The notes below the pieces were generated by a model. The model was not told where the DNA came from, searched no databases, and saw nothing but the letters and a program-made list of their open reading frames with translations. From Sphaerisporangium sp040683095 (GTDB lineage Bacteria; Actinomycetota; Actinomycetes; Streptosporangiales; Streptosporangiaceae), in the NCBI RefSeq assembly GCF_040683095.1, contig NZ_JBFBCI010000023.1, forward strand, positions 1-64,000: a DNA stretch of 64,000 nt, given 5' to 3'. Positions 16,265 through 23,817 of this stretch are shown here, piece by piece. The position numbers were made by a program, and so were the translations under genes. Each line of letters opens with the position of its first letter. Position 1 is the first letter of the stretch.

Positions 16265-18400
16265 ATGACCATCGCGCACAGAACCTGTCCCATTTGCGAC
16301 GCCGTCTGCGGCCTGCGCCTCCAACTGGACGACACGGGTCACGTCCTCTCGGTCAAGGGGGACGCCGACGACCCGTTCTCGCGGGGCTACATCTGCCCCA
16401 AGGGCGCCAGCCTCGGCGCGCTCGACGAGGACCCCTTCCGCCTGCGTCACCCTCTCGTCCGCGTGGACGGCGAGCTGCGCGAGTCGTCGTGGGAGGAGGC
16501 CTTCGAGGCGGTCGAGCGCGGCCTGGGACGGGTGATCTCCGAGCACGGACGGGACGCGGTCGCCGTCTACTTCGGCAACCCGACCTTCCACACCATGGCC
16601 GGGTTCATGTACCGGATGCCGCTCACGCAGTCGCTCGGCACCCGCAACGTCTACTCCGCCAGCACCATCGACCAGGCCCCCAAGCAGGTGGCGTGCGGGC
16701 TGATGCTCGGCGACCCCTTCGCGATCGCCGTGCCCGACCTCGACCGCACCGACTTCCTGCTGGTCATCGGGGCCAACCCGGCCGAGTCGCACGGCTCGCT
16801 GTGCGCGGCCCCCGACTTCCCCGGCAGGCTCAAGGCGCTGCGCCGGCGCGGCGGCAGGCTCGTCGTGGCCGACCCGCGGCGCACCAGGACCGCCGCCCTG
16901 GCCGACGAGCACCTGTTCGTCCGCCCGGGCACCGACCCCCACCTGCTGTTGGCCATCGTGCACACGCTGCTGGCCGAGGAGCTGACCTCGATCGACATCG
17001 AGGTCGACGGGCTGGACGAGCTGCGCGAGGCGGTCGCCCCGCACACGCCGGAGGCCGCCGCGCGGATCTGCCGCGTTCCGGCCGGCCGCATCACCGCGCT
17101 GGCCCGCGACCTGGCGGCGGCGCCCTCGGCGGCCGTCTACACCAGGGTCGGCACCTGCACCTCGGAGTTCGGCACGCTCACGCAGTGGCTCGTGGACGTG
17201 GTGAACGTGCTGACCGGCAACTTCGACCGGCCCGGCGGCGTCATGTTCACCCGGCCCGCCATCGCGGAGATCTTCCGGCCGCGCGAGCCGTTCACCACGG
17301 GCAACTGGCGCAGCCGGGTGCGGGACCTGCCGGAGGTGATGGGCGAGCTGCCGGTCGCCACGCTCGCCGACGAGCTGGAGACGCCGGGCGAGGGCCAGGT
17401 CAGGGCCATGGTGACGGTGGCGGGCAACCTCGTGCTGTCGGCGCCGAACGGGCCGCGCCTGGACCGGGCGCTGGCCGGCGTGGACTTCATGGTGTGCGTG
17501 GACCCGTACCTCAACGAGACGACCAGGCACGCCGACGTGATCCTGCCGCCGCCGCGGATGTTGCAGATGCCGCACTACGACTTCCTGCTGTCCACCGTGA
17601 CCGTGCGGAACTACGCCAGGTTCTCGCCCGCCATCCTCCCGCTCGGCCCCGACCAGCGGTCGGAGGCGGAGATCCTGGCCAGGCTCACGCTCATCGCCGC
17701 GGGCCAGGGCGCGCAGGCCGACCCGGCGGCGCTCGACGAGATGATCGTCGGGCAGGTGCTCGGCGAGGCGAGCGGCCTGCGGGCCGAGCTGTCCGGCGAC
17801 AGCGGGCCGGAGCTGATGCTCGACGCCCTGCTGCGGCTCGGCGCGTACGAGCTGTCGCTGAAGGAGCTGATCGCCCAGCCTCACGGCGTCGACCTAGGCC
17901 CGCTGGAGCCGCGGCTCGGCGAGCTGGTGTGCACGCCCTCAGGGCGGGTGGCGCTGGCGCCGGAGGCGATGGTCGAGGAAGTGCGCCGGCTGCGCGCGCG
18001 GCCCGCCGCGCCCGCCTCGCAGCTCCTGCTGATCGGGCGGCGTCAGCTGCGCTCCAACAACAGCTGGCTGCACAACGTGCCCGTGCTGGTCGGCGGCTCC
18101 AACCGGTGCACGCTGCACGTGCACCCCGACGACGTGGCCGGGCTCGGGCTGGGTGAGACCGCGCTCGTCCGCTCGGCGGCCGGGGAGGTCGTCGTGCCCG
18201 TCGAGCCCACCGAATCGATCATGCCGGGCGTGGTCAGCCTGCCGCACGGGTGGGGTCACGCGGGCGGGAAGCAGCCGGTGGCGGTGCGGCACGCCGGGGT
18301 CAACGCCAACGCCCTGACCGACGAGACGGTCATCGACCCGGTGTCGGGCAACGCCGTCTTCAACGCGGTCCCCGTGACGGTCTCGAAGGTCACCGCCTGA
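16265..18400 (+). CDS. Molybdopterin-dependent oxidoreductase with 4Fe-4S cluster
   Basis: This DMSO-reductase-superfamily enzyme has 711 residues. The N-terminal cluster motif is CPICDAVCG (residues 8-16) with the fourth cysteine in YICPKGA near residue 42. The molybdopterin-binding core includes YSASTIDQAPKQVACG near 135 and GRLVVADPRRTRT near 198. The C-terminal MGD-binding domain starts near residue 585 (RRQLRSNNSWLHN). No twin-arginine signal is present, so it is cytoplasmic. It follows PaaE by 24 bases and may share its transcript. Relatives carry out oxygen transfer, hydroxylation or dehydroxylation, and the substrate here is unknown. A redox step on the aromatic or epoxide intermediate is inference. 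Confidence 0.88.
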   Translation: MTIAHRTCPICDAVCGLRLQLDDTGHVLSVKGDADDPFSRGYICPKGASLGALDEDPFRLRHPLVRVDGELRESSWEEAFEAVERGLGRVISEHGRDAVAVYFGNPTFHTMAGFMYRMPLTQSLGTRNVYSASTIDQAPKQVACGLMLGDPFAIAVPDLDRTDFLLVIGANPAESHGSLCAAPDFPGRLKALRRRGGRLVVADPRRTRTAALADEHLFVRPGTDPHLLLAIVHTLLAEELTSIDIEVDGLDELREAVAPHTPEAAARICRVPAGRITALARDLAAAPSAAVYTRVGTCTSEFGTLTQWLVDVVNVLTGNFDRPGGVMFTRPAIAEIFRPREPFTTGNWRSRVRDLPEVMGELPVATLADELETPGEGQVRAMVTVAGNLVLSAPNGPRLDRALAGVDFMVCVDPYLNETTRHADVILPPPRMLQMPHYDFLLSTVTVRNYARFSPAILPLGPDQRSEAEILARLTLIAAGQGAQADPAALDEMIVGQVLGEASGLRAELSGDSGPELMLDALLRLGAYELSLKELIAQPHGVDLGPLEPRLGELVCTPSGRVALAPEAMVEEVRRLRARPAAPASQLLLIGRRQLRSNNSWLHNVPVLVGGSNRCTLHVHPDDVAGLGLGETALVRSAAGEVVVPVEPTESIMPGVVSLPHGWGHAGGKQPVAVRHAGVNANALTDETVIDPVSGNAVFNAVPVTVSKVTA

Positions 18401-18474
18401 CCTGGTGCGCACGCGGCTCCGGCCCGATCCCGCGCGGCGGGTGACGGCCGGGGCGGTCCCCGCAGGAGGCGGCT

Positions 18475-18560
18475 CTACCAGCCGGATCTGATGGTCCGCG
18501 CGATGTGCGCGCGCTCGTCGTCCGACAGCCACCAGCCCACCGGGATGTTGACCACGCGAC
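18475..18560 (-). pseudogene. C-terminal remnant of a DegT-type sugar aminotransferase
   Basis: On the minus strand this short segment encodes VVNIPVGWWLSDDERAHIAR and a TIRSGW end before a TAG stop. That is nearly the same as the last 26 residues of the intact aminotransferase at 20814-21962 (VHIPVGWWLSEADRAHI, ending KSGW). No upstream part of the gene remains; the sequence before it is unrelated. It lies downstream of the second C-methyltransferase and points to a past duplication or inversion of an aminotransferase/C-methyltransferase cassette. Confidence 0.85.
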
Positions 18561-18636
18561 GCGACGTGCCGCCGCACGACTTGCATGCGGCGGCACGGTG
18601 GCACGGCGTGGCGGCCCGGCGGCGGGCCGGGACGTC

Positions 18637-19860
18637 TCACACGATGTGCACGTCGGGCACGTAGAGGATCCAGCGTCCGCCCCGTTCGCGGAACGCCTGC
18701 TCCTTCGCCATGATCTCCTCGGCGTGGTTCCACGCGAACAGCACCGCGTAGTCGGGGTGGTCCGCGGAGAACGCCCCGGGCTCCAGCACCGGAATGTGCG
18801 AGCCCGCGACCAGCCGTCCCTGCTTGGACGGGGTCGAGTCGACCACGAACGGGATCAGTTCGGTCCCGATGCCGCAGTAGTTCGTCACCGTCGTGACCTT
18901 GGCGGGCGCGCCGTAGCCGACCACCCGCTTGCCCTGCGCGTGGAGGTCGCCCAGCAGCCCGGTGAGGTCCTCCCGGATCTTCCGGACCGCGGCGGCGAAC
19001 TTCTCGATCGTGCCGTGCTCCGCCAGCCCCTGCTCTCGTTCCCGGGCCAGGAACTCCGCCACCGCGGGAGCCAGGGCGCGCCGGGACGGCCGCGCGATCG
19101 TGTAGCGCATCGTGCCGCCGTGCAGCGGCACGGGCTCGGCGTTGACGAGCTCGAACCCGGCGAGTTCCGCCATGGCCTTGATCGACCGCACCGAGAAGAC
19201 GAAGACGTGCTCGTCGTAGATCATGTCGAAGGCGTTCTGCGCGATGACCGACCCGAGGTAGGGCTCCTCGAAGACGAACACCCCGTCGGGCGTCAGGAGC
19301 GTGTCGATGCCCTGGAGCAGCCGCCGGAGATGGACGATGTGGGCGATGCAGTTGGCCCCGAACACCATGTCCGCGGGGCCGTGCTCCGCGCGGATGGCGG
19401 CCGCGGTGTTCTCGTCGAAGAACTCCCCGAGCACCCGGATCCCCCGCCCCCGCGCGACGTCGGCGACCTCCCGGCACGGCTCGACGCCCAGGTGCCGGAC
19501 GCCGGCCTGCGCGATGGTGGCGAGCATGACGCCGTCATTGCTGCCGATCTCGACGATGAACGCGTCCGGTCCGGTCAGCTCGGTCTCCAGGAAACGGCGG
19601 GCGTTCCCCTCGAAATGCGCGCGGTGCACCGCAGAACCCGACGCGTGATACGGGTATTCGTCGCGGTATTTCGCCTCTGAGGGAACATCATCGAGCAGCT
19701 GGAACATCGTGCAGGAGTCGCAGGTCCCCGCGCTGAGCGGGAAAGACCTCTCGTGCTCGATCTCATGAGGCAACGGAAATCCATTGCCCGACGGCTGCCG
19801 CCCCAGGTCGACGATTTCCTTCACCGTACCGCCGCAAATCCTACAGCTACCATTCGACAT
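18637..19860 (-). CDS. SAM-dependent sugar C-methyltransferase (paralogue 2)
   Basis: This 407-residue protein is built like the one at 136-1347. CRICGGTVKEIVDLGRQPSG at residues 6-25 begins the zinc-binding part, FIVEIGSNDGVMLATI near 99-114 binds SAM, and RVVGYGAPAKVTTVTNYCG lies near 314. Such enzymes methylate C-3 of dTDP-4-keto-deoxysugars. It is transcribed away from the N-methyltransferase and aminotransferase genes, so a branched amino sugar is a plausible product. Two paralogues could serve two sugars, or one may be redundant. The start is the ATG at 19860. Confidence 0.86.
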   Translation of the reverse strand: MSNGSCRICGGTVKEIVDLGRQPSGNGFPLPHEIEHERSFPLSAGTCDSCTMFQLLDDVPSEAKYRDEYPYHASGSAVHRAHFEGNARRFLETELTGPDAFIVEIGSNDGVMLATIAQAGVRHLGVEPCREVADVARGRGIRVLGEFFDENTAAAIRAEHGPADMVFGANCIAHIVHLRRLLQGIDTLLTPDGVFVFEEPYLGSVIAQNAFDMIYDEHVFVFSVRSIKAMAELAGFELVNAEPVPLHGGTMRYTIARPSRRALAPAVAEFLAREREQGLAEHGTIEKFAAAVRKIREDLTGLLGDLHAQGKRVVGYGAPAKVTTVTNYCGIGTELIPFVVDSTPSKQGRLVAGSHIPVLEPGAFSADHPDYAVLFAWNHAEEIMAKEQAFRERGGRWILYVPDVHIV

Positions 19861-20011
19861 GAGCCGAGGCTAGCCGCGGGCCCTCGCGGGGAACATCTCG
19901 AAGATTGCCCAGTTCGCGGCGCCGGCGGCGCCGCTGCGCAATCGGGAAGATGCCCGGCGAACGCGGCGGATGTGAGACTTGCCGGGTGATCGAATTCACT
20001 GCGGAGGGCTG
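19861..20011. promoter_or_regulatory. Divergent promoter with GATTGC...GCAATC inverted half-sites
   Basis: The spacer between the C-methyltransferase and the N-methyltransferase carries GATTGC at 19903-19908 and its inverse GCAATC at 19938-19943. A GC-rich palindrome (GGCGCCGGCGGCGCC) lies between them. The same half-site occurs upstream of other cluster genes, so this is a candidate regulator binding site. GGAGGG precedes the ATG at 20012. Confidence 0.5.
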
Positions 20012-20791
20012 ATGACCACGGACATGTCGGCCATGGCCACCCGGGACGCCGAGGGCACCCGGAAGGCCAACGTCTACAGCGCCGAGGTGAGCGAGGTCTA
20101 CGACCTCGTCTACCTGGGGCGGGGCAAGAACTACGCGCACGAGTCCGCCGTCGTCACCGAGCTGGTGCGCGCCCGCCGCCCCGGGGCGGCCTCGCTGCTG
20201 GACGTGGCCTGCGGGACGGGGGAGCACCTGCGGACGTTCCGGCTCATGTTCGACGAGGTCGAGGGCGTCGAACTGTCCCCGACGATGCGCGCGGCGGCCA
20301 GGGGGAAGGTGCCCGGCGTGGCGGTCCACGACGGGGACATCCGGCGGTTCGACACCGGCCGGACCTATGACGCGGTGTGCAGCCTCTTCGGCACGGTCGG
20401 CTACATGACCGACACGGCGGAGCTGGAGGCGGCGGTGGGCCGCATGGCCGCTCATCTGCCGACCGGGGGGGTGCTGATCGTCGAGCCGTGGTACTTCCCC
20501 GCCAGGTTCATCGACGGCCACATCGCCGGCGACTTCGTACGCGGCGCGGACCGTACGGTGGCGCGGGTGGGGCGGATGGCGCGGACCACGGGCTCCACCG
20601 TCCGGCAGGAGTCGCACTGGTCCGTGGCGGACGCGACAGGCGTACGCCACTTCGACCAGGTCCAGATCTTCACCCTGTTCGAGCCCGCCGACTACACGGC
20701 CGCGTTCCGGCGCGCGGGCTGCGACGCCGAGTACATCGACAGCGGGGACATCGGGGACGGCCGTGGGCTCTTCGTCGGCGTCCGGCACTGA
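20012..20791 (+). CDS. NDP-aminosugar N-methyltransferase (DesVI/TylM1-like)
   Basis: The 259-residue SAM methyltransferase has the motif LLDVACGTGEHL near residue 68 and an early VYSAEVSEVYDLVYLGRGKN. That opening resembles TDP-desosamine-type N,N-dimethyltransferases. WYFPARFIDGHIAGDF near 160 is also typical of the group. These enzymes add methyl groups to the amino group set by a DegT aminotransferase, and that gene follows 22 bases downstream. GGAGGG seven bases before ATG 20012 supports this start. The pair probably makes an N-methylated amino sugar. Confidence 0.85.
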   Translation: MTTDMSAMATRDAEGTRKANVYSAEVSEVYDLVYLGRGKNYAHESAVVTELVRARRPGAASLLDVACGTGEHLRTFRLMFDEVEGVELSPTMRAAARGKVPGVAVHDGDIRRFDTGRTYDAVCSLFGTVGYMTDTAELEAAVGRMAAHLPTGGVLIVEPWYFPARFIDGHIAGDFVRGADRTVARVGRMARTTGSTVRQESHWSVADATGVRHFDQVQIFTLFEPADYTAAFRRAGCDAEYIDSGDIGDGRGLFVGVRH

Positions 20792-20813
20792 ACGGACCGG
20801 ACGGAGCGCGCCG

Positions 20814-21962
20814 ATGATCCCGCTGCTCAAGGCCGCGATCGGACCGGGCACCCTGGACCGGATCGCCGACGTGCTGCGCACCGGCATGATCGGGCACGGG
20901 CCGGTGGTCGAGGAGTTCGAGGCGGCGCTGGGCGCGCGTCTCGGGAACCCGTATGTGGCCACGGTCAACAACGGCACCTCGGGCCTGCATCTCGCGCTGC
21001 GGCTGGCGGGCGCGTCCGGCACCGGCGACGGACGGGAGGCCGGACCGGACGCCGCCCGGGACGAGGTGCTGAGCACGCCGCTGACCTTCGAGGCCACCAA
21101 CTGGGCCGTGCTGGCCAACGGGCTGCGCCTGCGCTGGGTCGACGTGGACCCGGCCACGCTCAACCTCGACCTCGACGATCTCGCGAAGAAGATCTCACCG
21201 GCCACCCGCGCCATCGTCATCGTCCACTGGGCCGGGTATCCGGTGGACCTGGACCGGCTGCGGGAGATCCTCGACGCGGCCGAGGCCGCGCACGGCTACC
21301 GGCCGGTGGTCGTCGAGGACTGCGCGCACGCCTGGGGGAGCACCCTTCGCGGCCGTCCGGTGGGCGGTGACGGCGAGAACATCTGCGTGTTCAGCTTCCA
21401 CGCGACCAAGCACCTCGGCACCGGCTGCGGGGGCATGCTCACCCTGCCCGACGAGCGGTCGTACGAGCGCGCCCGCAGGCTCCGCTTCTTCGGCATCGAC
21501 CGGCGGGCCGACCGGGTCAACGGCAACTACGACGTGCCCGAGTGGGGCTACAACTTCTACCTGGACCAGATCAGCGCCTCCATCGGGCTGGCGAACCTGG
21601 AGACCGTCGACGAGCGGGTGGAACAGCACCGCCGGAACGCCGCGTTCTACGACGCGGAGCTGGCCGGCGTACCGGGACTGGAACTGACCGCGCGGGAGCC
21701 GGACCGGGAGTCGTCCTGCTGGCTGTACCCGGTCAAGGCCGAGGACCGGCCCTCGTTCATGCGGAAGATGAACGACGCGGGGATCATGGTGAGCATGCTG
21801 GTCCGGCGCAACGACACGCACGGCGCCGTGCGGGACGTCGCGGATCCGGCGCTGCCCGGCCTGGACGCCGTGCACGACCGCATAGTCCACATCCCCGTCG
21901 GCTGGTGGCTTTCCGAGGCCGATCGCGCGCATATAGCGGACACGATCAAATCCGGCTGGTAA
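20814..21962 (+). CDS. PLP-dependent sugar aminotransferase (DegT/DnrJ/EryC1 family)
   Basis: The 382-residue enzyme shows the fold-type I landmarks of the family: NNGTSGLHLALR near residue 52, VVVEDCAHAWGS near 165, and the PLP lysine K199 in FSFHATKHLGTGCGG. It transfers an amino group from glutamate to a keto-deoxysugar nucleotide. It is intact, whereas a second copy survives only as the tail at 18475-18560. It lies in one transcript with the N-methyltransferase. A 4-amino or 3-amino sugar is possible; the position cannot be told from sequence alone. Confidence 0.9.
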   Translation: MIPLLKAAIGPGTLDRIADVLRTGMIGHGPVVEEFEAALGARLGNPYVATVNNGTSGLHLALRLAGASGTGDGREAGPDAARDEVLSTPLTFEATNWAVLANGLRLRWVDVDPATLNLDLDDLAKKISPATRAIVIVHWAGYPVDLDRLREILDAAEAAHGYRPVVVEDCAHAWGSTLRGRPVGGDGENICVFSFHATKHLGTGCGGMLTLPDERSYERARRLRFFGIDRRADRVNGNYDVPEWGYNFYLDQISASIGLANLETVDERVEQHRRNAAFYDAELAGVPGLELTAREPDRESSCWLYPVKAEDRPSFMRKMNDAGIMVSMLVRRNDTHGAVRDVADPALPGLDAVHDRIVHIPVGWWLSEADRAHIADTIKSGW

Positions 21963-22109
21963 TTCCCTTCTCTTTGCGTGCGCACTCAGCGAGTGTTGTC
22001 ACAAAGCATTCATCGGGCCTTGAATTCGACGTACATTTGACTGAGAGCGGCGAGCGCGCGACCATTTGCCCGCGCGATTCCCGGGCCACCCGAGCATGTC
22101 ATGGCGGGA

Positions 22110-22366
22110 AATCTGATTGGTGTGATCACCGTTCGTGCCGTGCCGGGTGGAGACGGCGAGCAGGCCTTTGCCCCGGGTGGCGGTGTCGTAGGTCCACGAG
22201 GTCGGCAGGCGCCCGGTGACGGAGCCTTCACGTGTCCCGGTCTTGCGGCCGGGCCCGTCGTAGTCGTGAAAGTCGTCTTACCTCGCGCATCGGTGCTCGA
22301 GACGAGCCGATCGAGGTCATCGTAAGCGAGGATGGTGTCACCCTTGTCAGGGTCGGCGGCCTCGGT
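22110..22366 (-). pseudogene. Rhs/YD-repeat protein fragment with frameshift
   Basis: The minus strand encodes AYDDLDRLVSSTDARGKTT and then, after a one-base shift of frame, YDGPGRKTGTREGSVTGRLP and SWTYDTATRGKGLL. These are typical YD repeats of Rhs/WapA-type polymorphic toxins or wall proteins. Only about 85 residues survive, with no start, no flanking repeats and no toxin tip. It is debris, probably left by a past insertion or recombination between the sugar and hydroxylase genes. Confidence 0.75.
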
Positions 22367-22453
22367 TTTCCTGACACCCAAAACTCTGCGCCGCGGCAAG
22401 GGCGCGGACCAGGCTTTTGACAGGCAGTGGACTGCAGGCCGTTTTCCGCTTCC
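22365..22453 (-). repeat. Copy 1 of a dispersed ~90-bp element
   Basis: Read on the minus strand this segment starts GGAAGCGGAAAACGG, contains AAAAGCCTGGTCCGCGCC and ends CAGGAAAAC. A second copy with the same order of blocks lies at 36358-36448 on the plus strand, just upstream of the repeat-peptide gene. The core AAAAGCCTGGT-CG-GCCCTTGCCGC is almost unchanged. I do not recognise it as a known RNA family; it may be a structured leader, a promoter module or part of a mobile sequence. Confidence 0.55.
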
Positions 22454-22568
22454 TTCCAGCGCGAACCCCTCGGGAAAACAGCACACCTAAAGGTGCGCCG
22501 GAAATTCGTGGATGTGACGCTGACGACATGCCCAATTGGCCCACGAAACCGTGAGGACTCGCATAGCG

Positions 22569-23804
22569 ATGGGTGTCGACACCACTATTTTCGAGCACCA
22601 TCTCGCCGGCCCGCCGGAGCCTGGCCTCACCCCCGAGGACGTGGTCGCCAGGGCCGAGGCGATGATCCCCGAACTGGTCGAGCGCCAGGGCGAGACCGAG
22701 CAGCGCACGTACTACGGCGAGGACGTCCACGAACGCTTCTCCGAGGCCGGCTTCTACCGGATCCTGGTGCCCCGCCGGTACGGCGGCTACGAGTTCGGGA
22801 TCGACACCTTCGTCCGCGTGGCGATCAACCTCACCAGGGGCTGCCCGTCGGCGGGGTGGATGTTCTGCCTGGGGGCCTCGCACGCGCTGGCGGCCGCCAC
22901 GATCTTCGACGAGCTCACGCAGGAGGAGATCTTCGCCTCCGGCGAGTTCATCTGCCCCGCGACCGTCGTGCCCGGCGGGACGGCCGAGCGCACGGCCGAC
23001 GGGGACTGGCTGATCAACGGCACCTGGGGCTACTGCTCCGGCTCGCCGTACGCCTCGCACTTCATGGGACACGCGATGGTCTCCCCCGAGGACGGGGGGC
23101 CGCCCGAGCCCATGCTGTTCATCGCCCCGCGCAGCCAGTGGACCCGCCTGGACGACTGGGGGCAGGCTCTGGGGCTGAAGGGCAGCGGGTCGCACAGCAT
23201 CCGCATCGTGAACGGCCGCGTCCCCGACCGCTACACCATCAAGGGCCACATGAGCCAGATCGACGTCACCGGGGGGACCCCGGGGCGCTCGCTCCACGGC
23301 CCCGAGTACGGGGGCGGGCAGCTCAGCTTCATGGTCATGGAGGACGCGCTGCTCGCCGTCGGCATGGCCAAGGGCGCGCTCGACGCGTACGAGGACCTCA
23401 TGCGCACGCGGACGACGCCTTTCCCGCCCATCGTGACACGTAGCGAGGACCCGGATTTCCAGCTCACGTACGGCAAGGCCGCCGGTCTGATCGCCACGGC
23501 GGAGGCGGCGACCATGGACGTGGCCCGGCAGTGGCGCGAGGCGAGCGCCCACGGCGCGTCAGCCGTCACCAAGGAGCACGAGCTCGGCCTGGCCGGGATC
23601 TGCAGCGAGGCGGTCGCGCTGTGCTGGCGGGCGGTCGAGTCGTACCTGTTCCCCACTGCGGGTTCGAGCGCCGTGCGCGGCGGCGAGCGCATCGAGCGGG
23701 TGTGGCGGGACATGTCGATGTTCGTCACGCACGCCGGGGTGTCCACCTACCTCGCGAAGATCGCCAAGCGCGATCTGGCCAAGGCCCGGTTCGGGCTCGA
23801 ATAG
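22569..23804 (+). CDS. Acyl-CoA-dehydrogenase-fold flavin monooxygenase
   Basis: The protein has 411 residues and the acyl-CoA dehydrogenase fold of group D flavin monooxygenases (HsaA, IacA and HpaB relatives). Landmarks are YRILVPRRYGGYEFG near 58, GWMFCLGASHALA near 97, LINGTWGYCSGSPYASHFMG near 150, and a C-terminal helical domain. Such enzymes hydroxylate aromatic rings with reduced flavin from a separate reductase. Thirteen bases later comes the HpaB-like hydroxylase in the same transcript, so the two may act on the same beta-tyrosine-derived unit. ATG 22569 is the likely start, with GAGG 12 bases upstream. A TTG 33 bases earlier is possible but has no ribosome binding site. Confidence 0.82.
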   Translation: MGVDTTIFEHHLAGPPEPGLTPEDVVARAEAMIPELVERQGETEQRTYYGEDVHERFSEAGFYRILVPRRYGGYEFGIDTFVRVAINLTRGCPSAGWMFCLGASHALAAATIFDELTQEEIFASGEFICPATVVPGGTAERTADGDWLINGTWGYCSGSPYASHFMGHAMVSPEDGGPPEPMLFIAPRSQWTRLDDWGQALGLKGSGSHSIRIVNGRVPDRYTIKGHMSQIDVTGGTPGRSLHGPEYGGGQLSFMVMEDALLAVGMAKGALDAYEDLMRTRTTPFPPIVTRSEDPDFQLTYGKAAGLIATAEAATMDVARQWREASAHGASAVTKEHELGLAGICSEAVALCWRAVESYLFPTAGSSAVRGGERIERVWRDMSMFVTHAGVSTYLAKIAKRDLAKARFGLE

Positions 23805-23817
23805 CGGAAGGAATCCA

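Noticed and set aside
22097..22486. Minus-strand open frame across the Rhs region as an intact gene
   Set aside because: The YD-repeat similarity changes frame in the middle and the rest of the frame is proline-rich noise, so it is a fragment and not a gene.
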